Positions 16,869 to 26,020 of a stretch of 64,000 bases of DNA are shown piece after piece. The stretch comes from Cryobacterium sp. PH31-O1. GTDB lineage: Bacteria; Actinomycetota; Actinomycetes; Actinomycetales; Microbacteriaceae. The DNA lies in the NCBI RefSeq assembly GCF_030063455.1, contig NZ_JASITB010000001.1, positions 248,001 to 312,000 on the forward strand, written 5' to 3'. Below the pieces are notes generated by a model. It did no database searches and was not told the origin of the DNA. It saw only the letters and a list, made by a program, of their open reading frames with translations. How positions within the stretch are numbered: position 1 is the stretch's first letter; each line of letters starts with the position of its first letter. The position numbers were made by a program, and so were the translations under genes.

Positions 16869-17720
16869 TCAGCCTAACTTCTTCGCGTCGTGCTTCAGGC
16901 CGGCCCGAGTGTACGAACGACTGCGCAGGGCGTAGAGTGCGACGGCGCTCGCGGATGCGACATTGAGCGAATCCACACCGTGCAGCATCGGAATCGTCAC
17001 GACCGTATCGGCGGCAGCGAGGGCGTGCTGACTGAGCCCGTCGCCTTCGGCTCCGAGGATGATCGCGAGGCGCTCGGGTGATGCCTCGGCGAACACGTCC
17101 AGCGACACAGCGTCATCGGAAAGCGCCAGGGCGGCCAGATGAAATCCGGCCGCGTGCAAGAGCGGGGTGGCCACGCTCCACTCCGGCAGGCGTGTCCACG
17201 GAACCTGCAGCACGGTGCCCATACTCACGCGCACGCTACGCCGGTAGAGCGGGTCCGCGCAGCGGGGGGTGATCAGCACAGCGTCGGCACCGAGCCCGGC
17301 AACGGAGCGAAAGATCGCACCGACATTGGTGTGGTCCACGATGTCTTCCAGGATCACAATGCGATGGGCATCTTTCAGCAGCGCCTCGACCGGCTCAAGC
17401 GCCGGCCGGTGCATGGCGGCGAGCGCCCCACGGTGCAGGTTGTAGCCGGTCAGCTGTTCGAGAACGCTCGCAGTACCGACGTAGACCGGCACGTCCGGCC
17501 AGTCCGAAAGCAGTCGCTCGGCGTCGGGCATCCACTGTTCCTGAATGAGCAGGGAGCGGGGTCGGTGCCCGGCGTTCAGTGCCCGGGCAATGACCTTCGG
17601 CGACTCGGCGATGTACAGGCCGCCAGCCGGTTCCAGAACTCGACGGAGGGCGACATCGGTCAACCGCGAATAATCGGCGAGACCCGCACTGGACAGGTCG
17701 GTAATGCGGGTGATCTGCAC
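16869..17720 (-). CDS. TrmH/SpoU-family RNA 2'-O-methyltransferase
   Basis: I place the start at GTG 17720 (283 aa) because GAAAGG lies 9-10 nt upstream; the frame remains open to 17777. N-terminal residues form the substrate-binding domain typical of rRNA methyltransferases. The SPOUT domain shows motif 1 (DHTNVGAIFR), motif 2 (IILGAEGDGLS) and motif 3 (IPMLHGVDSLNVASASAVALY), which make the trefoil knot that binds SAM. It modifies a ribose in rRNA or tRNA; the exact nucleotide cannot be told. The D-Ala-D-Ala carboxypeptidase gene follows 4 bp downstream. Confidence 0.88.
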   Translation of the reverse strand: MQITRITDLSSAGLADYSRLTDVALRRVLEPAGGLYIAESPKVIARALNAGHRPRSLLIQEQWMPDAERLLSDWPDVPVYVGTASVLEQLTGYNLHRGALAAMHRPALEPVEALLKDAHRIVILEDIVDHTNVGAIFRSVAGLGADAVLITPRCADPLYRRSVRVSMGTVLQVPWTRLPEWSVATPLLHAAGFHLAALALSDDAVSLDVFAEASPERLAIILGAEGDGLSQHALAAADTVVTIPMLHGVDSLNVASASAVALYALRSRSYTRAGLKHDAKKLG

Positions 17721-17851
17721 GAATAAGTGCCTTTCGAGATGAGTGTTTGGCCCCAAGCCTGACAGGTGGGTAGTCAAACAGGAAAACAGACGAGTTTAGA
17801 ATCAAGGAACGAGCATTTGCTCTTGTTCGCCCTGGCCCGAAAGGAGCGCCG

Positions 17852-18775
17852 ATGACTGCCGACTCGGCCCAGCCCAGCGACACGGTACTCGTCGACGCGC
17901 TCGAACCGGCCGACGCTCCCGATACCGCCTCCGCGCTCGCCTCGGCGCTGGCCCTCGATTCCGAGCGCGCAGTGGATGCCGTCGCCACGTTGCTGCGCGG
18001 CAAACGTACCGCGGTGCTCACGGGAGCCGGCCTCAGTACCGATTCAGGAATTCCGGACTATCGCGGTGAGGGTGCGCCGACGCGCACCCCGATGACCTTC
18101 CAGACCTTCGTCGCCGACGAACGGTCCCGTAAACGATACTGGGCCGGCAGCCACTTGGGCTGGAGGGTGTTCCGCCTGGCCGAACCCAACCTGGGACACC
18201 GGTCCCTCGTACGGCTGGAAAGCGCCGGCGCCATCGCCGGAGTCATCACCCAAAACGTCGACGGCCTGCACACCCGCGCCGGGTCACGTCACGTGGTCGA
18301 GTTACACGGCTCGCTCGATCGGGTCATCTGTCTGGCCTGCGGTCAGGCTTTCGGGCGTGACAGCATCGCCGCCCGGCTCGAAAGCGACAACCCGGTGCTT
18401 CGAGACCCGGAGAGCATCCGTATCGCCCCCGACGGCGATGCCGATGTGGGAAATATAGATGACTTCGTCGTTCCGGACTGCACCGTCTGCGGCGGCATGC
18501 TCAAGCCCAACGTCGTGTTCTTCGGCGAACTCGTTCCCACAGAAACGTTTCTTGAGGCATCCGCTTTGATTCAGGGTGCCGACGCACTCATCGTGGCCGG
18601 GTCGTCGCTGGCCGTGAATTCCGGAATCCGTCTGGTGGAACAGGCTCGTCGACGCAAGCTGCCCATCATCGTCATCAACCGCGGCGTGACCAAGGGCGAT
18701 GGGCGCGCGTTGCACAAGCTCGAGGCTGGCACCTCCGAAACCCTCGCTGCCCTGGCTGCCCGGCTGCTAGGCTGA
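17852..18775 (+). CDS. Sir2-family NAD-dependent protein deacylase
   Basis: The 307-residue sirtuin shows GAGLSTDSGIPDYR (58-71), TQNVDGLH (133-140), the catalytic His152 in VELHG, and a zinc site of Cys160, Cys163, Cys210 and Cys213. GAGxSTxSGIPDYR marks class II (SIRT4-like) sirtuins. A 45-residue Ala/Asp-rich N-terminal extension precedes the core. It removes acyl groups from lysines or transfers ADP-ribose, using NAD. The histidine phosphatase gene follows closely on the same strand, suggesting an operon. Confidence 0.92.
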   Translation: MTADSAQPSDTVLVDALEPADAPDTASALASALALDSERAVDAVATLLRGKRTAVLTGAGLSTDSGIPDYRGEGAPTRTPMTFQTFVADERSRKRYWAGSHLGWRVFRLAEPNLGHRSLVRLESAGAIAGVITQNVDGLHTRAGSRHVVELHGSLDRVICLACGQAFGRDSIAARLESDNPVLRDPESIRIAPDGDADVGNIDDFVVPDCTVCGGMLKPNVVFFGELVPTETFLEASALIQGADALIVAGSSLAVNSGIRLVEQARRRKLPIIVINRGVTKGDGRALHKLEAGTSETLAALAARLLG

Positions 18776-18823
18776 CCGCCCTTGTCCACCGACCCAATCA
18801 CCAAGGCAGGGGGTGAACCAGTG

Positions 18824-19435
18824 ATGACATCGTTTTCCATCGTGCGTCATGGCCAGACCGACTGGAACCTGCACCATCGTATCCAGGGCAGCACAGACAT
18901 ACCTCTCAACGCCACTGGGAGAGACGAGGCCGCCGCCGCCGCCCTTCGTCTTGCGGGACGCCGCTGGGATGCCATCGTGACCAGTCCCCTGGTTCGCGCG
19001 GCAGAATCTGCCCGGATCATCGCTGCCGAGCTCGGTCTGAACGACCCTCAGATTGTTGCCGCGCTCACCGAACGCCACCATGGCGCCATTGAGGGGCTCA
19101 CGTTCACTGAGCGTCAGCTTCGCTTTCCCGACGGTGTGTCTGTTCCCGGGCTGGAAACCCGGCGAGATGTCGTTGATCGGGTGCTCATGGCCCTCGCGGC
19201 GCTCGCCGACGGGCGAGCGGGCCAGCGCGTGCTCGTGCTCAGCCACGGCGGCATCATCGGCACGCTGCTGCGCCATGTCACCGCGGGCGACCGACCGAGA
19301 CACGGTGAATTCATCGCCAACGGTTCCGTGCACGACTTTCGGTGGGAAAACAATCAACTGCTGTTGACGCATTTCGATGCAACGACTCGGTCGCCTGGCG
19401 ATCGCGGCGAGGCCGCCGTCTCTCCGGTACTCTGA
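18824..19435 (+). CDS. Histidine phosphatase family protein (phosphoglycerate-mutase-like)
   Basis: The protein of about 203 residues begins MTSFSIVRHGQTDWN, with the phospho-accepting His9 in the RHG motif. It also has TSPLVRAAESA near residue 55, GAIEGLT (Glu) near 90, and the second catalytic His in LVLSHGGIIG. An AGGGGG ribosome binding site precedes this start; GTG 18821 and TTG 18782 (downstream of a TAGGCT box) are alternatives in the same frame. The family includes small-molecule and protein phosphatases, so the substrate is unknown. It is likely cotranscribed with the sirtuin gene. Confidence 0.85.
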   Translation: MTSFSIVRHGQTDWNLHHRIQGSTDIPLNATGRDEAAAAALRLAGRRWDAIVTSPLVRAAESARIIAAELGLNDPQIVAALTERHHGAIEGLTFTERQLRFPDGVSVPGLETRRDVVDRVLMALAALADGRAGQRVLVLSHGGIIGTLLRHVTAGDRPRHGEFIANGSVHDFRWENNQLLLTHFDATTRSPGDRGEAAVSPVL

Positions 19436-19550
19436 CTCCGCTCGTACCTCGAAGGTTCACGCAGCAGGTTGGCTGAGTCCGGCCGCGAACACCACTGCCT
19501 AGCGGCGCGCTGGAGCGGTGAATCGTGAATGCATCAAGCAGTCGGCGTGT

Positions 19551-20621
19551 CTACGCGGTCGGAGAGGTGCCCTTGAGCACCCCGAGCAGGGTGCTGGCCG
19601 AGGCCGCCCAGGTGAACCGGGCTGCTTGGTCGATCGACCGGGCCGAACGGGCAGCCCACTCCCCCGGAGCTGCCAGTTGGCACACCGCGGTAACGAGCGC
19701 GTCCGCACTACGCGGCTCGAAGTACAGGGCGGCGTCACCGCCGATCTCACGAAAGATCGGAATGTCGCTGACGACGACCGGAATTCCGAGGCTCATCGCC
19801 TCGACCAGGGGAATTCCAAAGCCTTCATCGAGCGAGGCGGTCACGAGCGCGGTCGCCGAGCGCAACAGACGGTGATATTGCTCATCGCTGACCCCGTCGT
19901 GGAAGACGAGACGAGCCTGCGGCGCCAGCCGGCCCAGCCGGGCCCGTTCGGTCGACGTCACCCGACTGAGCAGGTGCAGTTCGTATTCGGGCAGGTCGGC
20001 CAGAGCCCGAACAAGCGTGTCGAGGTTCTTGTACGGCATGAAGGAACCCATATAGATCAGCCGCGTAGTTTGCGGAATACTCCGGTGACCGGGCAGACCA
20101 GGCGCGGGGTCGGCGGCGTTTGGGACCACGGTGACCGGACGCCGGGTGAGACGGTGCTGCCCGATCAGTAAACGCGTGGTCTCGGATACCGTCACGATGC
20201 CGTCGGCGCCGTTCAGCAGCATCCGCTGCGGCCACCACGACAGGTGGTAAGCCCGCCACAGCAGCCGGATGAACGGGGAGAGATCGCGCGGCGGTGTGCG
20301 ATTGCGGTAGTAGATCAGGTCGTGCACGGTTAGGAATAACCGGTACTTGCGACCCCAGGATCCCATCGTCTGCATCGGGCTGAAGACGACGTCGGGTTTC
20401 AACCGGTTGACCGACAGTGCAACGAGCGGTTCCAGCAGGCTGGTCGGTGCGCGCACCAACTGCCAGGGCAGAGCCGGAAGCAACTTCAGCTGGCGATGAT
20501 CACTGATCAGCATGATGAGCGGATGCAGACGGCCGAGTTCGGCGACCAGCCCCACCGTATAGCGGCTGATGCCATCGTGCTGATCGAAGCGCACATAGCG
20601 GCAGTCGACGACAATCTTCAC
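19551..20621 (-). CDS. GT-B glycosyltransferase family 4
   Basis: The 356-residue protein starts at GTG 20621, 8 nt after a strong GGAGGAG ribosome binding site, and overlaps the upstream hydrolase gene by 4 nt (GTGA). The N-terminal half starts MKIVVDCRYV.. with a Gly-rich loop (HDGISRYTVGL). The C-terminal half has YMGSFMPYKNLD and the EGFGIPLVEAMSLGIPVV motif with the retaining GT4 Glu pair. It would transfer a sugar from a nucleotide donor to a glycan or lipid acceptor; which one is unknown. The pairing with an alpha/beta hydrolase suggests a shared envelope or metabolite pathway, by inference only. Confidence 0.88.
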   Translation of the reverse strand: MKIVVDCRYVRFDQHDGISRYTVGLVAELGRLHPLIMLISDHRQLKLLPALPWQLVRAPTSLLEPLVALSVNRLKPDVVFSPMQTMGSWGRKYRLFLTVHDLIYYRNRTPPRDLSPFIRLLWRAYHLSWWPQRMLLNGADGIVTVSETTRLLIGQHRLTRRPVTVVPNAADPAPGLPGHRSIPQTTRLIYMGSFMPYKNLDTLVRALADLPEYELHLLSRVTSTERARLGRLAPQARLVFHDGVSDEQYHRLLRSATALVTASLDEGFGIPLVEAMSLGIPVVVSDIPIFREIGGDAALYFEPRSADALVTAVCQLAAPGEWAARSARSIDQAARFTWAASASTLLGVLKGTSPTA

Positions 20622-21553
20622 AGTGGGCGCTCCTCCGCCAGGAAGTCCCGGATGAAGGCCGCGGCGGGTTTTGGCTTTTCGTAATGGATGAGATGGCCGA
20701 CATTCCGAATGACCCGCAACGTCGCGTTCGAAAACAACGTGCACAAGCGATACTGGGCGGCGAGGGGGGTGATGTCATCTTTGTCAGCGGCAATCAGTAG
20801 CGTGGGCTGCCGAATCTGTGCAGCGAACTCGCTCACGTCGTGGCTGACCGAGGCGGTGAAGGCGGCCAACACGACCCGACGATCGGCGAAGCCACTGAAG
20901 TACCGGTCGTGCTGATTATGAATCCAGCGCCGCAGGGGCGCATCGCGAGTCTTGGCCATGCTCACGCTCATGACGCGCACGATGGCACGGTTCTGCAGCA
21001 GCGCATAACCCCAGCGCTCCGGCAACGCCGCAGCGGCCCAATAATAGAAAACCGCCAGGCGGGTCAGCACACCGCGCGGCCCGGACAGTGCCGGCGCGGC
21101 GATCGGATTAACCAGGATGACGTCGTCAACTGGCAGTCCGTCAGCGACGGCCGCAGCGACCACGATCGAGCCGAAGGAATGGCCCAACACCGCAACTCGA
21201 CCGGACGGGGCCAGCAGGCGAAAAAATTCCTGAAGCCAGCCGGCGTAGGCCGAGAGGGAATGGGTGCCGTCGCAGAACGGAGCTGACTGGCCGAATCCTG
21301 GCAGGTCAGGTGCCACGATGCGCAGGTCGGGTGGAAACGTATCGTCGCCGAGCAGCTCGGCCACGACCAGCTGCAGGCCGTGGTGATCGCCTCGAAAACC
21401 GTGCACCAGTACGAGGGTGGTGGACGCACCGGGGTCGCCGTACTCCCAGTACCGCGTGTCACTACACCGGCGTTCGGTGCCGGGAACGGATGCGGTGAGC
21501 TCGCGCACCGGGAGGCTCTGCAAGAGCCTGTCGTAGGGAGAAGAAACGATCAT
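20618..21553 (-). CDS. Alpha/beta-hydrolase fold protein
   Basis: The 311-residue hydrolase starts at ATG 21553, 7 nt after a TAAACT -10 box (21561-21566), so the transcript is probably leaderless. It shows the oxyanion HGFRGDHHG, the nucleophile elbow GHSFG, an acid in IAADKDDITP and the catalytic His in NVGHLIHYEKP near the C-terminus. An AYYWAA-rich hydrophobic lid separates the two halves. The substrate is unknown; lipase, esterase and haloperoxidase-like members share this outline. It overlaps the glycosyltransferase gene downstream. Confidence 0.88.
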   Translation of the reverse strand: MIVSSPYDRLLQSLPVRELTASVPGTERRCSDTRYWEYGDPGASTTLVLVHGFRGDHHGLQLVVAELLGDDTFPPDLRIVAPDLPGFGQSAPFCDGTHSLSAYAGWLQEFFRLLAPSGRVAVLGHSFGSIVVAAAVADGLPVDDVILVNPIAAPALSGPRGVLTRLAVFYYWAAAALPERWGYALLQNRAIVRVMSVSMAKTRDAPLRRWIHNQHDRYFSGFADRRVVLAAFTASVSHDVSEFAAQIRQPTLLIAADKDDITPLAAQYRLCTLFSNATLRVIRNVGHLIHYEKPKPAAAFIRDFLAEERPL

Positions 21554-21670
21554 CGGCCCTAGTTTAGGCGCGAGACTTGCGCAAGGCTGGACGCGCACCG
21601 GGGTGGTCGATCTAGACTCAAGCCACCATCTGCATCGAAAGAGCCCTTTTGCGGGGACGGAAGGACTGCC

Positions 21671-23368
21671 GTGAGCTTCACCGCACCCATTCAGCTGCCC
21701 GGATTGGCCCTCGATCCGCGGTGGTATCGCCGCGCCGTCTTCTATGAGGTCATGGTTCGATCATTTGTGGACAGCAATGCCGACGGCTCCGGCGACCTGT
21801 CCGGCCTGGTGTCGAAACTCGACTACCTGCAGTGGCTCGGCATCGACGCCCTGTGGATTCCGCCGTTCTTCAACTCTCCGCTCAAGGACGGAGGCTACGA
21901 CGTTGCCGATTACCGCACGATCCTGCCCGAATTTGGCACTTTGGAGGAGTTCAAGGACCTCGTCACTAAAGCGCACGAGCGGAATATGCGCATCGTGATC
22001 GATTTTCCGCTGAATCACACCTCGGACCAGCACGAATGGTTCCAGCAGTCCCGAGAAGACCCCGACGGCCCCTACGGAGATTTTTACGTCTGGAGCGACA
22101 CCGACGAGCGTTATCCCAATATTCGCATTATCTTCACCGACACCGAAGAATCGAACTGGGCTTTCGATCCGGTGCGTCGACAGTTCTTCTTTCACCGATT
22201 CTTCTCACACCAGCCCGACCTCAACTTCGAGAACCCTGCCGTCCAGGAAGCTATCTTCGATGTCGTGCGCTTCTGGCTGGACCTCGGCGTCGACGGTTTT
22301 CGGCTGGACGCGATTCCCTATCTGTTCGAATCCGACGAGGGCAACGGCGAGGGCGAGCCGCCGACGCACGAGTTCGTCAAGCGGCTGCGCGCCATGGTGG
22401 ATCGGGACTACCCGGGACGGGTCATGATCGCCGAAGCCAACCAGTGGCCGCGCGAAGTCGCCGCGTTCTTCGGCACCGAAGACGAACCGGAATGCCACAT
22501 GGCGTTCGATTTTCCCGTGATGCCGCGCATCTTCTATTCGCTGCGCTCCCAGCAAGCCAACGAATTGGTGCGGGTGCTTTCCGAGACGACCGATATTCCC
22601 GACGGCGCCGGCTGGGGCGTGTTCCTGCGCAACCACGACGAGCTCACCCTGGAGATGGTCAGCGAGGAATATCGGCAGGCCATGTATGGCTGGTACGCCT
22701 ACGACCCACGGATGCGCGCCAATATCGGCATTCGCAGGCGGCTGGCCCCGTTGCTCGACAATTCCCGGGCAGAGTTGGAGCTCGCCCACGCCCTGCTGTT
22801 TGCTCTGCCGGGCAGCCCCTTCCTCTATTACGGCGATGAGATCGGTATGGGCGACAACATCTGGCTGCCAGACCGGGACAGCTCCCGCACCCCCATGCAG
22901 TGGACACCCGACCGCAATGCTGGGTTCTCCGATGCCGACCCCGGCAAGCTGTTCCTGCCCATCGTGCAATCGCTGGTCTACAATTTCACGCAGACAAACG
23001 TGGAATCCCAGCTGGCCCAGTCCGGTTCGCTCCTGCACTGGATCCGTAACGTGATCCACGTGCGCAAGGCTCACCCCACCTTCGGGCTCGGGACGATCCG
23101 GGTGCTCAAGACCAACCACGAATCGGTGCTCGTGTTCACGCGCAGCTACGCCGGTTCTGGTTCCACGTTCGGCGATCAGCCGGAAACCGTGATGTGCGTC
23201 TTCAGCTTTTCGCACAACCCGGTCGCGTTCACCATCGACGATGTGGACATGGCAGGGACCCGGCTCTACGATCTGTTCGGCGGCGCCGTCTTTCCCAGTT
23301 TCAACGAGGAGGGTTCGCTGACGCTCACGCTCGGGGCACAAAGTTTCTACTGGTTACACTGCGGCTGA
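21671..23368 (+). CDS. treS: Trehalose synthase / maltose alpha-D-glucosyltransferase
   Basis: The 565-residue GH13 enzyme starts at GTG 21671. Catalytic residues are Asp213 (DGFRLDA), Glu255 (IAEAN) and Asp323 (RNHDE). PRWYRRAVFYEVMVRSFVDSN at the start and the SSRTPMQWTPDRNAGFS block are characteristic of TreS. It interconverts maltose and trehalose in the cytoplasm and can feed the Pep2/GlgE alpha-glucan route, though neither partner lies in this window. There is no fused maltokinase domain. glgA and glgC lie about 4 kb downstream. It is monocistronic. Confidence 0.93.
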   Translation: MSFTAPIQLPGLALDPRWYRRAVFYEVMVRSFVDSNADGSGDLSGLVSKLDYLQWLGIDALWIPPFFNSPLKDGGYDVADYRTILPEFGTLEEFKDLVTKAHERNMRIVIDFPLNHTSDQHEWFQQSREDPDGPYGDFYVWSDTDERYPNIRIIFTDTEESNWAFDPVRRQFFFHRFFSHQPDLNFENPAVQEAIFDVVRFWLDLGVDGFRLDAIPYLFESDEGNGEGEPPTHEFVKRLRAMVDRDYPGRVMIAEANQWPREVAAFFGTEDEPECHMAFDFPVMPRIFYSLRSQQANELVRVLSETTDIPDGAGWGVFLRNHDELTLEMVSEEYRQAMYGWYAYDPRMRANIGIRRRLAPLLDNSRAELELAHALLFALPGSPFLYYGDEIGMGDNIWLPDRDSSRTPMQWTPDRNAGFSDADPGKLFLPIVQSLVYNFTQTNVESQLAQSGSLLHWIRNVIHVRKAHPTFGLGTIRVLKTNHESVLVFTRSYAGSGSTFGDQPETVMCVFSFSHNPVAFTIDDVDMAGTRLYDLFGGAVFPSFNEEGSLTLTLGAQSFYWLHCG

Positions 23369-23498
23369 CCTGGGAAGATCGCCCGAGGTCAGCCAGGACC
23401 GCTGGCTAAAAAAATACTCATCTTTTTCTTCATTACGCCCGTTCGCCGACGTATTCTTGGTCTAGAGAAGCACTCGTCCAGGGTCTGGAGGCCGGTCG

Positions 23499-24188
23499 GT
23501 GGCAGAATGGTCGAGTTCAGACGGTGGCGTGGAGGACACGGCGTTGTGTGCCCATTTTCTCTCCTGCTTACCCGTTGACGGTGCTGCAGTGTCAGTGTTC
23601 GGTGGCGCTGTCCCCGAAACCGTCGTCTGCGCCACGGACAGCCTCGCCGCTCGCCTGGATGAACTGCAGTTCGACCTTGGCGAGGGCCCGCGGTGGGAGG
23701 CAGCGCGTACCCGACTTCCCGTATTGGAACCGCGGATACGTGAGGCGGCGCATCCGCTCTGGCCGATTTTTTCCTCCGCCCTCATGGACACCGCCGTCGA
23801 AGCGCTCTACGTTTTTCCGCTCACACTCGGCGCGCTCGATGTCGGAATCGTCGAGCTGTACAGCAGAACGCCTGGCGTGCTGGATCGCACGGACCGGGCG
23901 AAAGCCCTGGTGCTGGCCAACGAGACCGCCTGGAACCTGCTCGACCGCCTGCTTCGCGTGCAGGAATCGACGGGTAACGGCGACGCCGTAGCAGCGCCAA
24001 GGACATCGCCACTATCACGACGGGAAATCCACCAGGCGACCGGCATGGTGCTCGTGCAGATGAACGTAACACCAACGGATGCCCTGCTCGTTCTTCGCGC
24101 GCACGCCTTCTCCCAAGGCAAGACGGTGCGCACCATCGCGGGAGAGGTAGTCGCACGAAGCCTACAATTTTCACCGGAAAATGATTGA
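23499..24188 (+). CDS. GAF-ANTAR domain protein
   Basis: The 229-residue protein starts at GTG 23499, after GGAGG about 9 nt upstream. Residues about 20-150 resemble a degenerate GAF sensor domain (VCATDSLAARLDELQFDLGEGP is typical of actinobacterial GAF-ANTAR proteins). Residues about 165-225 form the ANTAR RNA-binding domain: IHQATGMVLVQMNVTPTDALLVLRAHA. ANTAR proteins act as antiterminators that stabilise a two-hexaloop RNA. There is no kinase or receiver nearby. It lies 28 bp before a second GAF-ANTAR gene on the same strand. Confidence 0.85.
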   Translation: MAEWSSSDGGVEDTALCAHFLSCLPVDGAAVSVFGGAVPETVVCATDSLAARLDELQFDLGEGPRWEAARTRLPVLEPRIREAAHPLWPIFSSALMDTAVEALYVFPLTLGALDVGIVELYSRTPGVLDRTDRAKALVLANETAWNLLDRLLRVQESTGNGDAVAAPRTSPLSRREIHQATGMVLVQMNVTPTDALLVLRAHAFSQGKTVRTIAGEVVARSLQFSPEND

Positions 24189-24215
24189 AATTCAAGAAAG
24201 GATCTGGAATTACTC

Positions 24216-24929
24216 ATGGTCACCATGACTCGTGCCTCACTAGTGAGCGCCGCCTTCGTGAAGTTGACGGACACTCTGGTCGGCGAATATGACGTTCTTG
24301 ACGTGCTGCATACCTTGGTGGAGGAGTGCGTGGAATTGCTCGACGCCACCGCGGCTGGCCTCCTTCTGGCCGACCCCGGCGGGGAACTCCAAGTGGTCGC
24401 TTCAACGAGTGAGGAGAGCTACCTCGTCGAGGTTCTCCAACAGCAGGCCGGTGCCGGTCCCTGCGTGGACTGTTATCTCACCGGGAAGGTCGTCACCATG
24501 GGCGACATCGCTGCCTCCGGCGACACCTACCCGGATTTTAAAGCGGCGGCCCTGTCGCAGGGGTTTCGCTCGGTACACGCCATCCCGATGCGGGTACGCC
24601 ATCGGGCAATCGGGGCGCTCAATCTGTTCCGCACCCAAACGGGCGACGTCACCCCCGAAGACGCCGCAATCGGACAGGCCATGGCCGACGTCGCCACCAT
24701 CAGCATCCTGCAGGAACGTACCGTGCGCGAGGACGCCGTCGTCAACGAGCAGCTGCAGCGGGCCCTTAACAGCCGAATCCTGATCGAACAAGCTAAGGGG
24801 GTTATTGCCCAGGTCAGCTCCGTCGACATGGACGAGGCCTTCAAACGACTGCGTGCCGATGCCCGGGCCCGCAACCACACCATGCGGGAGAGCGCTCAAG
24901 ACGTCATCAACCGACTGATCACTCTCTGA
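24216..24929 (+). CDS. GAF-ANTAR domain protein
   Basis: The 237-residue protein starts at ATG 24216 (ATG 24225 is an alternative). A well-preserved GAF domain covers about residues 25-160: LLDATAAGLLLADPGG, GPCVDCYLTG, FRSVHAIPMR, GALNLF. It ends with an ANTAR domain (about 178-237): RILIEQAKGVIAQ..VDMDEAFKRLRADAR. GPCVDC carries two Cys residues of the type common in this GAF subgroup. The family is known as signal-responsive transcription antiterminators; the ligand is unknown. The adjacent gene encodes a related protein, suggesting duplication or heteromer formation. Confidence 0.9.
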   Translation: MVTMTRASLVSAAFVKLTDTLVGEYDVLDVLHTLVEECVELLDATAAGLLLADPGGELQVVASTSEESYLVEVLQQQAGAGPCVDCYLTGKVVTMGDIAASGDTYPDFKAAALSQGFRSVHAIPMRVRHRAIGALNLFRTQTGDVTPEDAAIGQAMADVATISILQERTVREDAVVNEQLQRALNSRILIEQAKGVIAQVSSVDMDEAFKRLRADARARNHTMRESAQDVINRLITL

Positions 24930-24998
24930 CTGCCCGTCCCGAACGACATCGGGTGGGTGACGTGGATGCCTGTCGGTGGTCGCCCCTAGGCTGGTTGT

Positions 24999-25685
24999 AT
25001 GAGCACTTGGAGCGATCACCTCGCCGTATTCGACCTTGAAACCACCGGCATCGACGTGGAAACCTGCCGCATTGTGTCGGCTACGGTCGCCGTTATCGAC
25101 GCGAACGGCACGCCCGTTGAGCGAATCGATTGGCTGGTGGATCCAGGCATCGACATTCCGGCCGGTGCGACCAGCGTGCACGGCATCACCACCCAGCAGG
25201 CCGTTGAGCACGGCCGCATCGCGTCGGAGGCCGTGGCCGAGATCGTCACGGCGCTACGCGGGCACCTGAGCGACGGGCTGCCCATCGTGGCCTACAATGC
25301 CCCGTACGACCTCACCCTGCTCGACCGTGAGGCCCTGCGCTACGGCATTGCCCCCCTGGTTTCGCCCAGTCCGGTCGTCGACCCCCTGGTCATTGACAAG
25401 GCCGTCGACAAGTATCGCAAAGGAAAACGCACCCTCGAGGTGACGAGCGCGTTTTATGGTGTCGCCCTCAACGACGCCCACGACGCCGGTGCCGACGCAA
25501 TCGCGGCCGGACGTGTCGCGCAGGCTATTCACCGCGCGCACCAAGGTGCCCTGCCCGCAACGCTCGACGAGATGCATTCTCTGCAAGTCACCTGGTACCG
25601 GCAGCAGGCGGAAAGTTTTCAAGAGTACATGCGGCGTGACCGCGATCCCGACTTTCTCGCCGATACTGCGTGGCCGCTGCGCTAA
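24999..25685 (+). CDS. DnaQ-like DEDDh 3'-5' exonuclease
   Basis: The 228-residue protein starts at ATG 24999, 6 nt after a TAGGCT -10 box (24987-24992), so it is probably leaderless. Exo I is FDLETTG (Asp12, Glu14), Exo II is AYNAPYDLTLL, and Exo III is NDAHDAGADA with the DEDDh His. It resembles the epsilon proofreading subunit of DNA polymerase III but lacks a polymerase-binding tail, so it is better called an epsilon-like exonuclease. It shares a bidirectional terminator with rpmE2. Confidence 0.9.
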   Translation: MSTWSDHLAVFDLETTGIDVETCRIVSATVAVIDANGTPVERIDWLVDPGIDIPAGATSVHGITTQQAVEHGRIASEAVAEIVTALRGHLSDGLPIVAYNAPYDLTLLDREALRYGIAPLVSPSPVVDPLVIDKAVDKYRKGKRTLEVTSAFYGVALNDAHDAGADAIAAGRVAQAIHRAHQGALPATLDEMHSLQVTWYRQQAESFQEYMRRDRDPDFLADTAWPLR

Positions 25686-25715
25686 CTCACTACTGCGCGA
25701 ATAGCTTCGGCATAC

Positions 25716-25751
25716 AGAAAAGGCGACCAGCCAGAGGCGGTCGCCTTTTCT
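25716..25751. terminator. Bidirectional Rho-independent terminator
   Basis: AGAAAAGGCGACC and GGTCGCCTTTTCT form a perfect 13-bp stem around a 10-nt loop. The A-rich and T-rich flanks give a U-tract in either direction, between the convergent exonuclease and rpmE2 genes. Confidence 0.9.
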
Positions 25752-25768
25752 GTTCTAAAAACCTGGTG

Positions 25769-26020
25769 CTATTTGCCGAAGCCTTTGTAGCGCGAGTTGA
25801 ACTTCTCAACACGGCCGGCGGCGTCCATGATGCGCTGCTTACCCGTGTAGAACGGGTGCGACTCGGAGGAGATTTCCACGTCGATGACGGGGTACGTGGT
25901 TCCGTCTTCCCACTCGATGGTCTTTTTGCTGGAGACCGTCGATCGAGTCAGGAAGGTCGCACCGGAGGCGAGGTCGCGGAACACGACGGCAGCGTACTCG
26001 GGGTGAATGTCAGACTTCAT
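25769..26020 (-). CDS. rpmE2: 50S ribosomal protein L31 type B
   Basis: The 83-residue protein starts MKSDIHPEY and has [40 protein letters not shown], the standard L31B sequence. It has no Cys residues, so it is the zinc-independent (C-minus) form that replaces zinc-binding L31 when zinc is scarce in other bacteria. Such genes are often under Zur control; I did not find a convincing Zur box in the 177 bp upstream. Whether the genome also has the C-plus paralogue cannot be seen here. Confidence 0.95.
   Translation of the reverse strand: MKSDIHPEYAAVVFRDLASGATFLTRSTVSSKKTIEWEDGTTYPVIDVEISSESHPFYTGKQRIMDAAGRVEKFNSRYKGFGK

Noticed and set aside
22205..23341. 378-codon minus-strand open frame
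   Set aside because: Antisense to treS, whose catalytic residues are all present.
23391..23407. AGCCAG/CTGGCT hairpin after treS as a terminator
   Set aside because: It is followed by an A-tract on the plus strand, not a T-tract, so it does not fit Rho-independent termination in the treS direction.
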